Below are positions 10,752 through 19,894 of a stretch of 64,000 nt of DNA, piece by piece (position 1 is the first letter of the stretch; each line of letters opens with the position of its first letter). Source of the stretch: Candidatus Sodalis pierantonius str. SOPE (lineage in GTDB: Bacteria > Pseudomonadota > Gammaproteobacteria > Enterobacterales > Enterobacteriaceae); assembly GCF_000517405.1 (NCBI RefSeq), contig NZ_CP006568.1, positions 620,001 to 684,000 on the forward strand. Direction: 5' to 3'. The notes under the pieces were generated by a model. It had not been told where the DNA came from, did not search any database, and was given only the letters and a program-made list of their open reading frames with translations. Both the position numbers and the translations under genes were made by a program.

Positions 10752-12302
10752 TTAGTGATAACTGTCCGGACCTCGGAGGTTTTCGTGAACCAGCATTGAT
10801 ACGCCGGCTCCGTCCTGGGTGACCTCACTTTCACGACCGTGTTTCAATACGTTGGCTATGAAAGAGCGGTTAATGCACCCTTTCTCCAACGCCAGCGCGC
10901 AGGCCTTCTCCAGTCGAGTCGTCTCATAGCGCCGTTGCAGATTGAGTAGCCCCAGCACGGAGCGGTAAGCCTGCTCCGGATGGGCTTTGCTCTTTTGGAT
11001 GGACTCGACCACTTTCAGTGTGCACACACCCACCGACAGCGCCCAACTGCACAGCCTTTCCGGCGTCCACTGACTCTGCCTCTTATGGTTAGCCGGCATG
11101 TGCGCCGCCTGAGTCGTGTGCCTATAGGCGTTATCGCTGCGAGGGTGCGTAGCCACGCAGACGCCCTTATGGTGGATTTGCACCAGTCGTTGGGTGGCGA
11201 TGACGTCAACGCGCTCGGCAACCAGCGGATGCGGCACCGAGTACCAGTTTTTGCCGTAGTCTATGTGGTAATCAGGTCCCACTCGGGCAACGAGATACTC
11301 ACTGTATTCCCATTGTGTGGGCGGTAGAGGCCCAAGAGCCGGTTTGTCCAGCTGCTCGAAGCGTTCAAGGCGACTTTGTCCGCCGTAATGACGCATAGGG
11401 CGCAAATTCAACTCATGATTGAGTTCTCGTATCACCTGGTTGAGTTCGGCCAGCGAGTAGAACCTACGTTTACGCAACCGGGCCAAAACCCAGCGTTCTA
11501 CCAGCTGCACAGTTGATTCTGCCTTCACCTTGTCTTTCGGTTTTCTCGGGCGCGCCGGTAGCACCACTGTCTCATAGTGATTTGCCAGCGCCTGGTAGCT
11601 CTGGTTTATGACCGGCTCATAGCGGTCAGGGGTGCTGACAGCGCTGCGCAGATTATCAGGTATCATCAGCTCCGGAACCCCACCCATGAAGTGCAGGCAG
11701 CGGCTATTGGCGTTGAGCCACGATGCCATGTCCTGGCCTTCGCAGGCTTCGATATACGCATAGCCTGACACGCCCATGGCAGCGACGAAGATAGCGACCT
11801 GGCGTACGCTACCGGTCGCAGGGTTGACGATAGGTACGGTGGGGCCACAGAAGTCGATGAAGAGCTTTTCGCCAGCCTTGTGCTCCATGCGCATGGAACG
11901 CCGCTGCTTCTTTTTCCAGTCACGGAACAGTGCACAAAACTGTGAGTAACCGAGGGCATCACCGCCCACGGCGGACTGATATTCTATCCAGAGCAGCTGC
12001 TTGGTCATGCCCTTGCGGCTTAACTCGGTATCGATATCAAGCCAGCTGGGTAAGGTATTGATAACTTTTCCGGATTTGCCGGGATAGAGCAGGCGGTCGA
12101 GGTCGACGGGGGACAGTTCCGCCGGCAATGGCCAGACCAGGTTAGCTACCGTGAATCGGCCGAGGATATCGTGCACGGTAGTACAGCCTATGCCGAGCGC
12201 TGCTGCGATAGTGCGATTCGAGCGACGTTGCTCGAATTTCATACGTAAGACATTAATATAGATGCACATTTCCGTTCTCGCTTTCTTCTTTTTACGTGCC
12301 AT
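10752..12302 (-). CDS. istA: IstA transposase, IS21 copy A
   Basis: This is the DDE transposase of the IS21 family, 516 residues. It has an N-terminal helix-turn-helix (RRSNRTIAAALGIGCTTVHDIL) and then the integrase core: FIDFCGPTVPIVNP with the first Asp, PDNLRSAV with the second, and the later Glu in the AESTVQLVERW region (here KVKAESTVQ). A C-terminal beta-barrel and basic tail follow. It is full length and free of stops. The gene starts at ATG 12302, next to the repeated end sequences. Confidence 0.95.
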   Translation of the reverse strand: MARKKKKARTEMCIYINVLRMKFEQRRSNRTIAAALGIGCTTVHDILGRFTVANLVWPLPAELSPVDLDRLLYPGKSGKVINTLPSWLDIDTELSRKGMTKQLLWIEYQSAVGGDALGYSQFCALFRDWKKKQRRSMRMEHKAGEKLFIDFCGPTVPIVNPATGSVRQVAIFVAAMGVSGYAYIEACEGQDMASWLNANSRCLHFMGGVPELMIPDNLRSAVSTPDRYEPVINQSYQALANHYETVVLPARPRKPKDKVKAESTVQLVERWVLARLRKRRFYSLAELNQVIRELNHELNLRPMRHYGGQSRLERFEQLDKPALGPLPPTQWEYSEYLVARVGPDYHIDYGKNWYSVPHPLVAERVDVIATQRLVQIHHKGVCVATHPRSDNAYRHTTQAAHMPANHKRQSQWTPERLCSWALSVGVCTLKVVESIQKSKAHPEQAYRSVLGLLNLQRRYETTRLEKACALALEKGCINRSFIANVLKHGRESEVTQDGAGVSMLVHENLRGPDSYH

Positions 12303-12329
12303 GCCCCCGGAAGCTAAAAGTCTCCAGAG

Positions 12330-12465
12330 TATGGCGGAACAGAAGATGAGCGATCGGACAGAATCGGAATCGCTGATCGGGCGACCGGAATCAGTGATCG
12401 GATGAAATCAGAATTAGTGATCGGTTGAAATCGGAATCAGTGATCGGATGTGACCGGAACCAGCA
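12330..12465. repeat. Array of about five IstA-site repeats at the istA end of IS21 copy A
   Basis: Reading from the gene outwards, a unit of about 22 bp of the form ATCAGTGATCGGATG...CCGGA occurs about five times with variation. Copy C (37893-38055) has the same number. Copy B (24098-24157) has only two, having lost the middle units. These are the multiple terminal repeats known for IS21. Confidence 0.7.
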
Positions 12466-12635
12466 CTAACCTCTGCCGGGCACTGGCGTCCGGCGGCAAG
12501 AGGTACCCGCCCCCTGCCAGGGCGGGCTCGATGGCGGAAATGGGGTCAGCCGCAGGCTCGGTCGAGGTTGTCGACGGCCGCGCTGTCGCCGTCCGGCCTG
12601 TCGGTGCCTCGGGCTTTGCAAGCCAAACGTTGGCG

Positions 12636-13502
12636 TTATAAATGCTGTTTCAACCATTGTAATTGCAAGCCGATGACGTTCTCAAAATGTTTTCCCTTGA
12701 ACATATCGAAGTGATAAGCCTGCGGTTCGATATGGCAGGCTTTCGGCGCGGTGATGGCCTGATACAGCGCCAAACCATGTTCCACCGGTATGACCTTATC
12801 CCATTCCGCCAGGACGACCAGCGTCGGCTGTGTAAGCTTCTGTGCATTAATTTTAGGCTGATACAATATCACCTCGAGTACGGTCAGATAAGGGACTTTG
12901 ACGTTCAGCGAGGGATAATCGTGTATTGCATGCTCATAGAAACGTCGCGACTCTTCATCGGTCATCACTTTGATGATGGGAACCATCAGTTCACGCCCGG
13001 ATTGGTTCTTTTTCTGCTGCATCCGTTCCATGGTGTTCATGAAACGCTCTCTTTCCTCTTCGGCCATATCGCCCGTCACTAGCCGATTGCCGCTGGAGAA
13101 GCCCATCAGGCTTATCACGCATTTCACCTCAGGACAGCGCACGGCCACATCGATAACCAGGCAACCGCCCAAAGAAGTGCCCCATAATGCGATACGTTTA
13201 GCATCTATACAGGACTGGGTTTTACTCCAGGCTAAGACCGCGATAATATCGTTATTTTGTTGTTCGGGAATGATCCGGCCCTGATCTCCCTCGCTTTCAC
13301 CGAAACCACGGTAATCAAAGGTAATGGCATGGTAGCCGGCCTGGGTGAATGCTTGGGCATAAATGGGTAATAACAGATCCTGAATGCCATAGAAACCATG
13401 GCACAGCAGAACTACCGGTGCCGGCACCTTGCTGTTGGCACGGTATACACTTACAGCCAGTTTTTCATTTTGGCTAACGACATAGTGCCGTTCAGTGTTC
13501 AT
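12636..13502 (-). CDS. Alpha/beta hydrolase, unknown substrate
   Basis: This cytoplasmic serine hydrolase has 288 residues. ATG 13502 was chosen because AAGGAG lies 9 bp upstream. The fold is clear: the oxyanion-hole strand VVLLCHGFYGIQD, then FDYRGFGESEGD, the nucleophile elbow ALWGTSLGG, the acid in VVLAEWDKVIP and a C-terminal His in AYHFDMFKG. It resembles the dienelactone hydrolase/acyl-CoA esterase group (YcjY- or UPF0227-like). The gene stands alone between an IS21 element and an eroded intergenic region. No lesion is visible. The substrate is not known. Confidence 0.8.
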   Translation of the reverse strand: MNTERHYVVSQNEKLAVSVYRANSKVPAPVVLLCHGFYGIQDLLLPIYAQAFTQAGYHAITFDYRGFGESEGDQGRIIPEQQNNDIIAVLAWSKTQSCIDAKRIALWGTSLGGCLVIDVAVRCPEVKCVISLMGFSSGNRLVTGDMAEEERERFMNTMERMQQKKNQSGRELMVPIIKVMTDEESRRFYEHAIHDYPSLNVKVPYLTVLEVILYQPKINAQKLTQPTLVVLAEWDKVIPVEHGLALYQAITAPKACHIEPQAYHFDMFKGKHFENVIGLQLQWLKQHL

Positions 13503-14119
13503 CGTCAAATCTCCTTGTATTACAAACAACATTCAACGTATGGCTATAATGATGATTAAGACGCCATACCCTTCAGAAAACACGACACCTGTCCCTCAAC
13601 ATCAAGCCGCAGACGACGCGCTTGAACGTTGAGGAAATAATGATGCAGCTTAACGCTTTCTGTTGACGCAAGGGGTAATAGTATTGATTCGCAAATCCGA
13701 AAAAGCTAATAAATACAATTTCAGATAATTTCAATCATATTAAACGTTAATCAATAGATTAACAGATAATAGTGCTACCAACTCTAGTTAAACACTTATT
13801 AATGCTGTCCGTGGTTGACATCATTTTGCAAGTGCCCTGCGGCCGGCGAGCGAAATAAAGAAACAATCGCGAACCGTTTATGTCAACGTTAACCGGTGGC
13901 GGCACACATGAAAGGGTAACGACGGATTCCCCCAGGCGCGACAAGATAATTAACCAAGCCTCTACTAACGAAAATAATAGCCGCCGTTATGGCTCATCTG
14001 TATGGTTTATGATTTTCCACCAAATAATTATTAAGATATTTATTAGTGGTAAATTTTTGTTAATAAACCGCCGACACACTAAAAATAACATATCCAGTAA
14101 GTCAATATCGTTAACGTCG
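13503..14119. other. AT-rich intergenic region, no gene seen
   Basis: About 620 bp between the hydrolase start and the end of the c-di-GMP phosphodiesterase remnant. It is AT-rich compared with the flanking genes and shows no conserved frame. It may hold the hydrolase promoter. Confidence 0.4.
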
Positions 14120-14579
14120 TCACTGGCAATGGCTATTTAACCTGGCGGCAGGGCGTTTTTTTGTTTCGCGCCTGTATTCGCCAGTTGTGGTAAAGCGACA
14201 ACAGCGGCGCTGCGCGAGTGATACCGCTGGCGATACCAGGCAGGATAGAAACGCCTGTAGCGGCAGCGGCTCGGCAAATAAATAGTCCTGCTGATAAACC
14301 ACCCGCTTATTGAGCAGATAGTTTTTCTGCCATTCTGTCTCGACGCTTTCAGCAATCACATGCATCCGAAAGCGGTTGGCAAGATCGATGACCACGTCGA
14401 CCAAATCGGTGGTGCTCTCGTCCTCCGCTATCATCGCGACAAAAGACCGATCGATTTTCAGAAGATTAATATGCATGCTGCCCAAGTATGAAAGCCCCGA
14501 ATAGCCCGTGCCAAAATCGTCGATAGCGATGATAACACCGAGGGCCCGTAGCGAGGCCAGGACATTACGGGTAACGGCA

Positions 14580-15633
14580 GGCTTTGTTGAATAAATCGAA
14601 CTTTTAGGTGACTGGCGGCTCTGATCACTACATTCGTTTCAACATCAGGTCCCCATGGCAAAGCAAAAGTTTAAAATTACCAACTGGCCCGCATATAACA
14701 ATGCGCTCAGGCAGCGGGGGGACTTGACAGTATGGCTTGATGAGTCAGCCATTGCTGCATGGACTGAGAGTACACCACCTGAACATCGTGGCCGCCGCTT
14801 CACTACACCGATATGGCCATTACCACGGTTCTGATGATAAAGCGCGTGTTTAACCTTTCGCTCCGGGCGTTACAGGGTTTCGTTGACTCGATTTTTAAAC
14901 TGATGGGGCTGTCGCTGCGCTGCCCAGATTACTCTCTGGTCAGCCGGCGAGTAAAAACCGTCGACATCAGCATAAAAACGCCAACCCGCGGCGAAATCTC
15001 ACACCTGGTCATCGATGGCACCGGCCTGAAAGTCTTCGGCGAAGGCGAATGGAAAGTCAGGCAGCATGGGGCTGAGAGGCGCAGAGTATGGCGCAAGCTT
15101 CATCTGGCAGTAGATAGCGTGACACATGAAATTATCTGTGCCGATTTATCGCTAAGCGGTACGATAGATGCGCAGGCGCTGCCCGGGCTGATTAACCAAA
15201 CCCACCGGAAAATCAGGGAAGCGTCGGCTGACAGTGCTTACGATACGCGTTACTGTCATGATGCTCTGCTGAGGAAAAAAATAAAGCCGCTTATCCCACC
15301 GCGAAGTGGTGCGCAATATTGGCCAGCTCGATACCATGAGCGTAACCATGCGGTGGCAAATCAGCATCTGAGCGGCAATAACGATACCTGGAAAAAGAAA
15401 GTAGGTTATCACCGGCGTTCACTGGCTGAAACGGCCATGTTCCGGTTTAAAACACTTCTGGGTGGTCATCTGAGTCTGCATGACTATGACGCGCAGGTAG
15501 GTGAGGCTATGGCAATGGTTAAAGCACTTAACCGGATCACTCTGTTAGGAATGCCAAACAGCGTCCGCATCATGTAACAATCGCCCTGATAGGGAGGAAG
15601 TCGTCACAAATTTCGGATTTATTCAACAAAGCG
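14580..15633 (+). mobile_element. IS5-family (IS903 group) insertion sequence, copy 1
   Basis: The element is 1054 bp, with ends GGCTTTGTTGAATAAATC and, inverted, CGCTTTGTTGAATAAATC. The 9-bp flanks (GTAACGGCA left, ATTTTGCTG right) do not match. Both flanks belong to the same EAL-protein gene but are not adjacent parts of it, so a deletion has removed what lay between. The transposase gene is frameshifted. Confidence 0.9.
14655..15577 (+). pseudogene. IS5-family transposase, copy 1, frameshifted
   Basis: The transposase starts at ATG 14655 (MAKQKFKITNWPAYNNALRQ). Around 14790 one G is missing (GTGGCCGCC here, GTGGCCGGCC in copies 2 and 3), which shifts the frame after about 46 residues. The rest of the gene, 14813-15577, is open and conserved, with the Asp in VIDGTGLKV, the Asp in ADSAYDTRY and the IS5 signature YHRRSLAETAMFRFK. 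A truncated product from an internal ATG is possible but would lack the N-terminus. Not active as it stands. Confidence 0.88.
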
Positions 15634-15706
15634 ATTTTGCTGGGTAATAAACAGCAGCAGAACAAGAGAAAAAATAAAGAAAAGAAGAGGAATGACGCCC
15701 CATAGG

Positions 15707-16766
15707 GGCTTTGTTGAATAAATCGAACTTTTAGGTGACTGGCGGCTCTGATCACTACATTCGTTTCAACATCAGGTCCCCATGGCAAAGCAAAAGTTTA
15801 AAATCACCAACTGGCCCGCATATAACAATGCGCTCAGGCAGCGGGGGGACCTGACAGTATGGCTTGATGAGTCAGCCATTGCTGCATGGACTGAGAGTAC
15901 ACCACCTGAACATCGTGGCCGGCCGCTTCACTACACCGATATGGCCATTACCACGGTTCTGATGATAAAGCGCGTGTTTAACCTTTCGCTCCGGGCGTTA
16001 CAGGGTTTCGTTGACTCGATTTTTAAACTGATGGGGCTGTCGCTGCGCTGCCCAGATTACTCTCTGGTCAGCCGGCGAGCAAAAACCGTCGACATCAGCA
16101 TAAAAACGCCAACCCGCGGCGAAATCTCACACCTGGTCATCGATGCGATGGCACCGGCCTGAAAATCTTCGGCGAAGGCGAATGGAAAGTCAGGCAGCAT
16201 GGGGCTGAGAGGCGCAGAGTATGGCGCAAGCTTCATCTGGCAGTAGATAGCGCGACACATGAAATTATCTGTGCCGATTTATCGCTAAGCGGTACGACAG
16301 ATGCGCAGGCGCTGCCCGGGCTGATTAACCAAACCCACCGGAAAATCAGGGAAGCGTCGGCTGACAGTGCTTACGATACGCGTTACTGTCATGATGCTCT
16401 GCTGAGGAAAAAAATAAAGCCGCTTATCCCACCGCGAAGTGGTGCGCAATATTGGCCAGCTCGATACCATGAGCGTAACCATGCGGTGGCAAATCAGCAT
16501 CTGAGCGGCAATAACGATACCTGGAAAAAGAAAGTAGGTTATCACCGGCGTTCACTGGCTGAAACGGCCATGTTCCGGTTTAAAATACTTCTGGGTGGTC
16601 ATCTGAGTCTGCATGACTATGACGCGCAGGTAGGTGAGGCTATGGCAATGGTCAAAGCGCTTAACCGGATCACGTTGTTAGGAATGCCAAACAGCGTCCG
16701 CATCATGTAACAATCGCCCTGATAGGGAGGAAGTCGTCAAAAATTTCGGATTTATTCAACAAAGCG
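15707..16766 (+). mobile_element. IS5-family (IS903 group) insertion sequence, copy 2
   Basis: The element is 1060 bp, with the same ends as copy 1, and is flanked by a perfect 9-bp duplication CCCCATAGG (15698-15706 and 16767-16775). It sits in the N-terminal coding region of the EAL-protein gene. Removing the element and one duplication restores the reading frame exactly. Confidence 0.95.
15782..16710 (+). pseudogene. IS5-family transposase, copy 2, frameshifted
   Basis: The frame is open from ATG 15782 for 126 residues. Near 16140 a 5-bp insertion (ATCGATGCGATGGC against ATCGATGGC in copies 1 and 3) shifts it right after the first catalytic Asp region (HLVID). Downstream sequence up to 16710 is otherwise conserved, including the YHRRSLAETAMFRFK signature. 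This lesion differs from those in copies 1 and 3. Confidence 0.88.
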
Positions 16767-16834
16767 CCCCATAGGATAAAACGGTTGTTATTCATAACCT
16801 TTTCCAGCATCACGGTTTCAAATATCCTGCGCAT

Positions 16835-17387
16835 GTTCTTTTTTCCTGATGTCGGTCTTGATGCGCGGGCATATCCCCTGATAAGGATGTCACCACAATG
16901 GCATGAAGAAGAAGTATAAGTTAAACCCGCTCTCGTGTCAGCTTCGCCGGATGCGTCATGGCCGCATCGTGGTGCAGGCGTAAAGTTAGCTGGCTAACCA
17001 GATGCATTATTCATTTTATGATATGCGCAAATTATAAATTCAATAATTATTTAAGTTGCTTTTAGGTTAATACCCTCCCAACAATAAAATTTGACTTATT
17101 GTGAAAATAACATGATACTGAATAGTAAATAATAGATACGTGGTATATTTAGCGGTATAAACATTAGCCAAATCTTTTCATTCTCGCTTACAATATAAAA
17201 ACTAATAATCAAACAAATTGGTTATTTAAAAGCTATATCGCGTTAAGTGCGCACAACCGCTAACGAGCATGTTTTGCCTGTTGCTAATTTTTTCATGGCA
17301 GACAATGCCTGGAAAATATTTTCATGATTATCCTTTTGCGCCTCAATATACCGCCATTATCACTTAAATCAAACGATGAGAAGCAAA
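16835..17387. other. AT-rich regulatory region upstream of luxR
   Basis: About 550 bp between the start of the EAL-protein gene and luxR. The half next to luxR is markedly AT-rich. No gene is visible. It should contain the divergent promoters of the two genes, but I could not pin down -35/-10 boxes. Confidence 0.4.
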
Positions 17388-18125
17388 ATGTTCTCTATAA
17401 TTAAGCCATTTACGTCTCGGGAAAACGGTTTGATCATTGCAGAAATTCATGATCTCCTGCAGCATGAAATGAATATCGGTCAGCCCATCCGCTTCGCTTA
17501 TTTTATTTTCAACAAATCGCAGGATGAAAAACCCGTCATCTATTCTAACTACCCAAAGGACTGGGTAGAAAAATACATGAAGAATGAATTATATAAGCAA
17601 GATCCCGTTCTGTTAGTCGCTAGCCAAAAGATTATGTCGTTCCCCTGGCACAAGAATTACTTCAAAAAAAACAAACGTCAGAAAAGCAATATTTTCATCC
17701 AAAGTTCAGAATACAATATCACCCGTGGCTATACTTTTCCGTTGCACGATTATGAAAATAATCTGGCTATGCTGAGTCTGTATACTGAAAGCGATCCCGA
17801 CTTGCTGATGAAATGTATCAGCGACCACGAGGACCGTCTTTATCTGCTGTTTCTTTCCATTCATAACCGATTTCTAGCGGAGAAGGCGCAGCAGACCAAT
17901 AAACTGCATGCTAAAGTGGAGAAAAGGCTTACATCCCGCGAAATCGAGGCGCTGCATTGGGCCAGTATCGGTAAAACCTATCGCGAGATCGCTATCATTA
18001 TGGGCATTACCGAAAGCACCGTAAAATTCCATATCGGCAACCTCATCGTGAAGCTCGACGTCATTAACGCCAAACATGCCATAAAAAAGGCGACGGACCT
18101 GCACCTACTTAATTTCAATGAGTAG
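17388..18125 (+). CDS. LuxR-family acyl-homoserine lactone receptor (EsaR/YpeR-like)
   Basis: This is a quorum-sensing transcription regulator of 245 residues. ATG 17388 is preferred over the ATG at 17376 because GAGAAG lies just upstream and the protein then starts MFS like EsaR and YenR. The autoinducer-binding domain (about 1-165) keeps the key aromatic and acidic positions (SNYPKDWVEKY, KQDPVLL, SFPW). The C-terminal LuxR helix-turn-helix (about 180-240) is complete: LTSREIEALHWASIGKTYREIA, TESTVKFHIGNLIVKL. The EsaR subgroup often represses in the absence of signal. It is convergent with the luxI gene and appears intact. Confidence 0.92.
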   Translation: MFSIIKPFTSRENGLIIAEIHDLLQHEMNIGQPIRFAYFIFNKSQDEKPVIYSNYPKDWVEKYMKNELYKQDPVLLVASQKIMSFPWHKNYFKKNKRQKSNIFIQSSEYNITRGYTFPLHDYENNLAMLSLYTESDPDLLMKCISDHEDRLYLLFLSIHNRFLAEKAQQTNKLHAKVEKRLTSREIEALHWASIGKTYREIAIIMGITESTVKFHIGNLIVKLDVINAKHAIKKATDLHLLNFNE

Positions 18126-18271
18126 CTATCTAAATACATTGTCAATGGCTCAAGAAATAGCGTGGCGGAGTATATTCTTTTTGGCCTAGGATAGCTCATG
18201 CCATTGACAATCGATATCTGTCACAAGGCGGTCACGCTTTATCCACGAATAACTCTTTTAAAACGTCGCGA

Positions 18272-18901
18272 TTACAGATAAACGGGCCATTTCTTTAGAT
18301 AATACTCATCACAATAATGATAACGCCGGATATACTTTATTAAATTGGCCTGACTATCGTCATCGATGGCGAGTCGCAGCAGATAGACCGGTTCGTTTTT
18401 TTCAGAATTACCGATGGTTTCTACCTCAGTATTCCAGCCGCTGCGCTTGAGGATGGTGTACATCGATCGACTGCACACGGTGAGTATCCCTGTCATCCCG
18501 ATGGCGCGCGTGTAGTTAATCATGCCTAAAAACAGCAGATGGCAAAAGGGCAGTTTGGTTTCCGTCAATGACTTAACTCTGTCTTTATCGACAAAAAAGC
18601 GGCTCGACTCCAATAGTGTATTGTCGGCTGGCGCAGTGTAATGAAAAAAGTCGCGAAAGGGGCCGGTAATCATGTTAGGGTATTTCATGCTGATAAATCG
18701 GACGCTGCAAATCAGTTCACCGTTATAGCACCCAAGCAAGTAGTGAGTGTTTTCATTATCGTACTCATCAAATTCACGTTCTCCTTTACAGGAAACCTTC
18801 CAATTCAAACGATCTTTAAACGTTCTTTTGCGCAGAAGATATAATTCTTCCAGCCTGTCATTTATTATGTCTTTGTATTCTACGTTGATCAAATTAAACA
18901 T
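18272..18901 (-). CDS. LuxI-family acyl-homoserine lactone synthase (EsaI/YpeI-like)
   Basis: This enzyme makes an N-acyl-homoserine lactone from S-adenosylmethionine and an acyl carrier protein. It has 209 residues from ATG 18901, with AAGGA about 9 bp upstream. Invariant LuxI residues are present: R24, F28, W34, D45 and D48 in RKRTFKDRLNW and FDEYD, then the Arg in ICSVRF and the ESSRFFVDK block. It is most like EsaI (PNMITG, SRSMYTILKRSGW). In Sodalis the signal is known to be 3-oxo-C6-HSL; applied here this is inference. It converges on luxR with 146 bp between stops. Intact. Confidence 0.93.
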   Translation of the reverse strand: MFNLINVEYKDIINDRLEELYLLRKRTFKDRLNWKVSCKGEREFDEYDNENTHYLLGCYNGELICSVRFISMKYPNMITGPFRDFFHYTAPADNTLLESSRFFVDKDRVKSLTETKLPFCHLLFLGMINYTRAIGMTGILTVCSRSMYTILKRSGWNTEVETIGNSEKNEPVYLLRLAIDDDSQANLIKYIRRYHYCDEYYLKKWPVYL

Positions 18902-18985
18902 AGACCATCCTTTTATCATTATAAATAAAAATGAGCAGAAGATATTTAAAGCATATTTATAGTATCAGTAAAGAAATTGACTAAC

Positions 18986-19007
18986 AACCTGTACTAAAGT
19001 TCAGGTT
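18986..19007. promoter_or_regulatory. lux/esa-box-like palindrome upstream of luxI
   Basis: A 22-bp interrupted palindrome reads AACCTGTACT at the left and AGTTCAGGTT at the right with AA between. It closely matches the EsaR/LuxR-type operator (CCTGTACTATAGTGCAGG is the esa box as I recall it). It lies about 85 bp upstream of the luxI start codon, so it could place luxI under direct control of the neighbouring LuxR protein. Confidence 0.75.
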
Positions 19008-19894
19008 ATTAACGCTGTTTCCCATCGCCATAGTTAAATTAATATACCGAAAAAGGAGTAAAAGACCAATCGGAAGGGAATGATAAGAATAATTACACTG
19101 ATTTCCTCACAGCAAAAAAACACTCGCTGGAGTTACTCCCTTACACTGCAATAGCATTGCAGAGAGAACGCTATTTTCCGTCAGCATAATAGGGATGATG
19201 ATACGGCAATTTTTCAGAAAGTGAATAAAAAATCACGCAACAACCCCTTACCTCAGATTATTATATCATTTACCTGGGTATAATTTGTTATCGATAAATT
19301 TACTTATTCTGATAGTGATTAGACAAATTCATAAACATTAACTAACCTTAATGCTACCTTTCGCCAAAACAGACACAGCACATGGAGAGAATAATGGCTG
19401 ATTATGATCAATATAAAATGCAAAATCCGGTGACCCAATATTCAAAGGACGGCTTTCCTAAACAACAACAGAATCCGCCCGGCTTGCAAACCGACATGAC
19501 CCCTGTTCCTGACTGTGGTGAAAAGAGTTATCGCGGCACCGGTCGCCTTGAAGGCCGTAAGGCATTGGTGACCGGCGTCGACTCCGGCATCGGACGCGCG
19601 GCGGCTATCGCCTTTGCCCGGGAAGGCGCCGATGTCGCTCTGGCCTATCATCCCAGCGAGCATAAAGACGTCGAGCAGGTCGCCGAATTGGTTAAAGAAG
19701 CCGGTCGTAAAGTGGTGCTGCTGCCGGGCGACTTGCGTGACGAATCGGTTAACGTGAAGGTCGTTGAGGATGCGCTGAATCAATTGGACGGCCTGGATAT
19801 TCTGGCCCTGGTGGCCGGCAAGCAAACCGCCGTGGAAGATATCGCCGACCTCACCACCGAGCAGTTCCGCGAAACGTTTGAAACCAATGTTTTT

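Larger units (their letters stand above)
9868..12465 (-). mobile_element. IS21-family insertion sequence, copy A (complete)
   Basis: The element is 2598 bp, with ends TGCAGATTCCG (left on +) and TGCTGGTTCCG (right, read inward on the minus strand), in TG...CA form as in IS21. A 5-bp direct duplication, CTAAC, flanks it (9863-9867 and 12466-12470). It encodes istA and istB on the minus strand. Both ends carry several copies of a motif like GATCGG-N-GAAATC, the expected IstA binding sites. All parts look intact. Confidence 0.93.
14120..16834 (-). pseudogene. EAL-domain c-di-GMP phosphodiesterase (CSS-motif type), split by two IS5 copies
   Basis: The pieces of one gene can be assembled on the minus strand. 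The N-terminus starts at ATG 16834 (MRRIFETVMLEKVMNNNRF; AGGA upstream) and runs to 16767. After IS5 copy 2, with only one copy of the target duplication counted, it continues in frame at 15697-15634 as a membrane segment (WGVIPLLFFIFSLVLLLF). After IS5 copy 1 the C-terminal EAL part appears at 14579-14120 (IAIDDFGTGYSGLSYLGS, LLKIDRSFV, VIAESVETEWQK). Several hundred residues in the middle, including the EAL motif itself, are missing. The protein would have degraded cyclic di-GMP at the inner membrane. It is dead. Confidence 0.85.

Noticed and set aside
12330..12465. Possible CRISPR-like array
   Set aside because: The repeated units are the terminal binding sites of IS21, vary in sequence, have no spacers and recur at the ends of the other copies.
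14813..15577. 254-codon IS5 transposase frame as an intact gene
   Set aside because: It starts from an internal ATG after a 1-base deletion; the true gene starts at 14655 as shown by copy 2.
18747..18962. 71-codon + strand frame overlapping the luxI start
   Set aside because: Antisense to luxI, whose conserved residues are clear.
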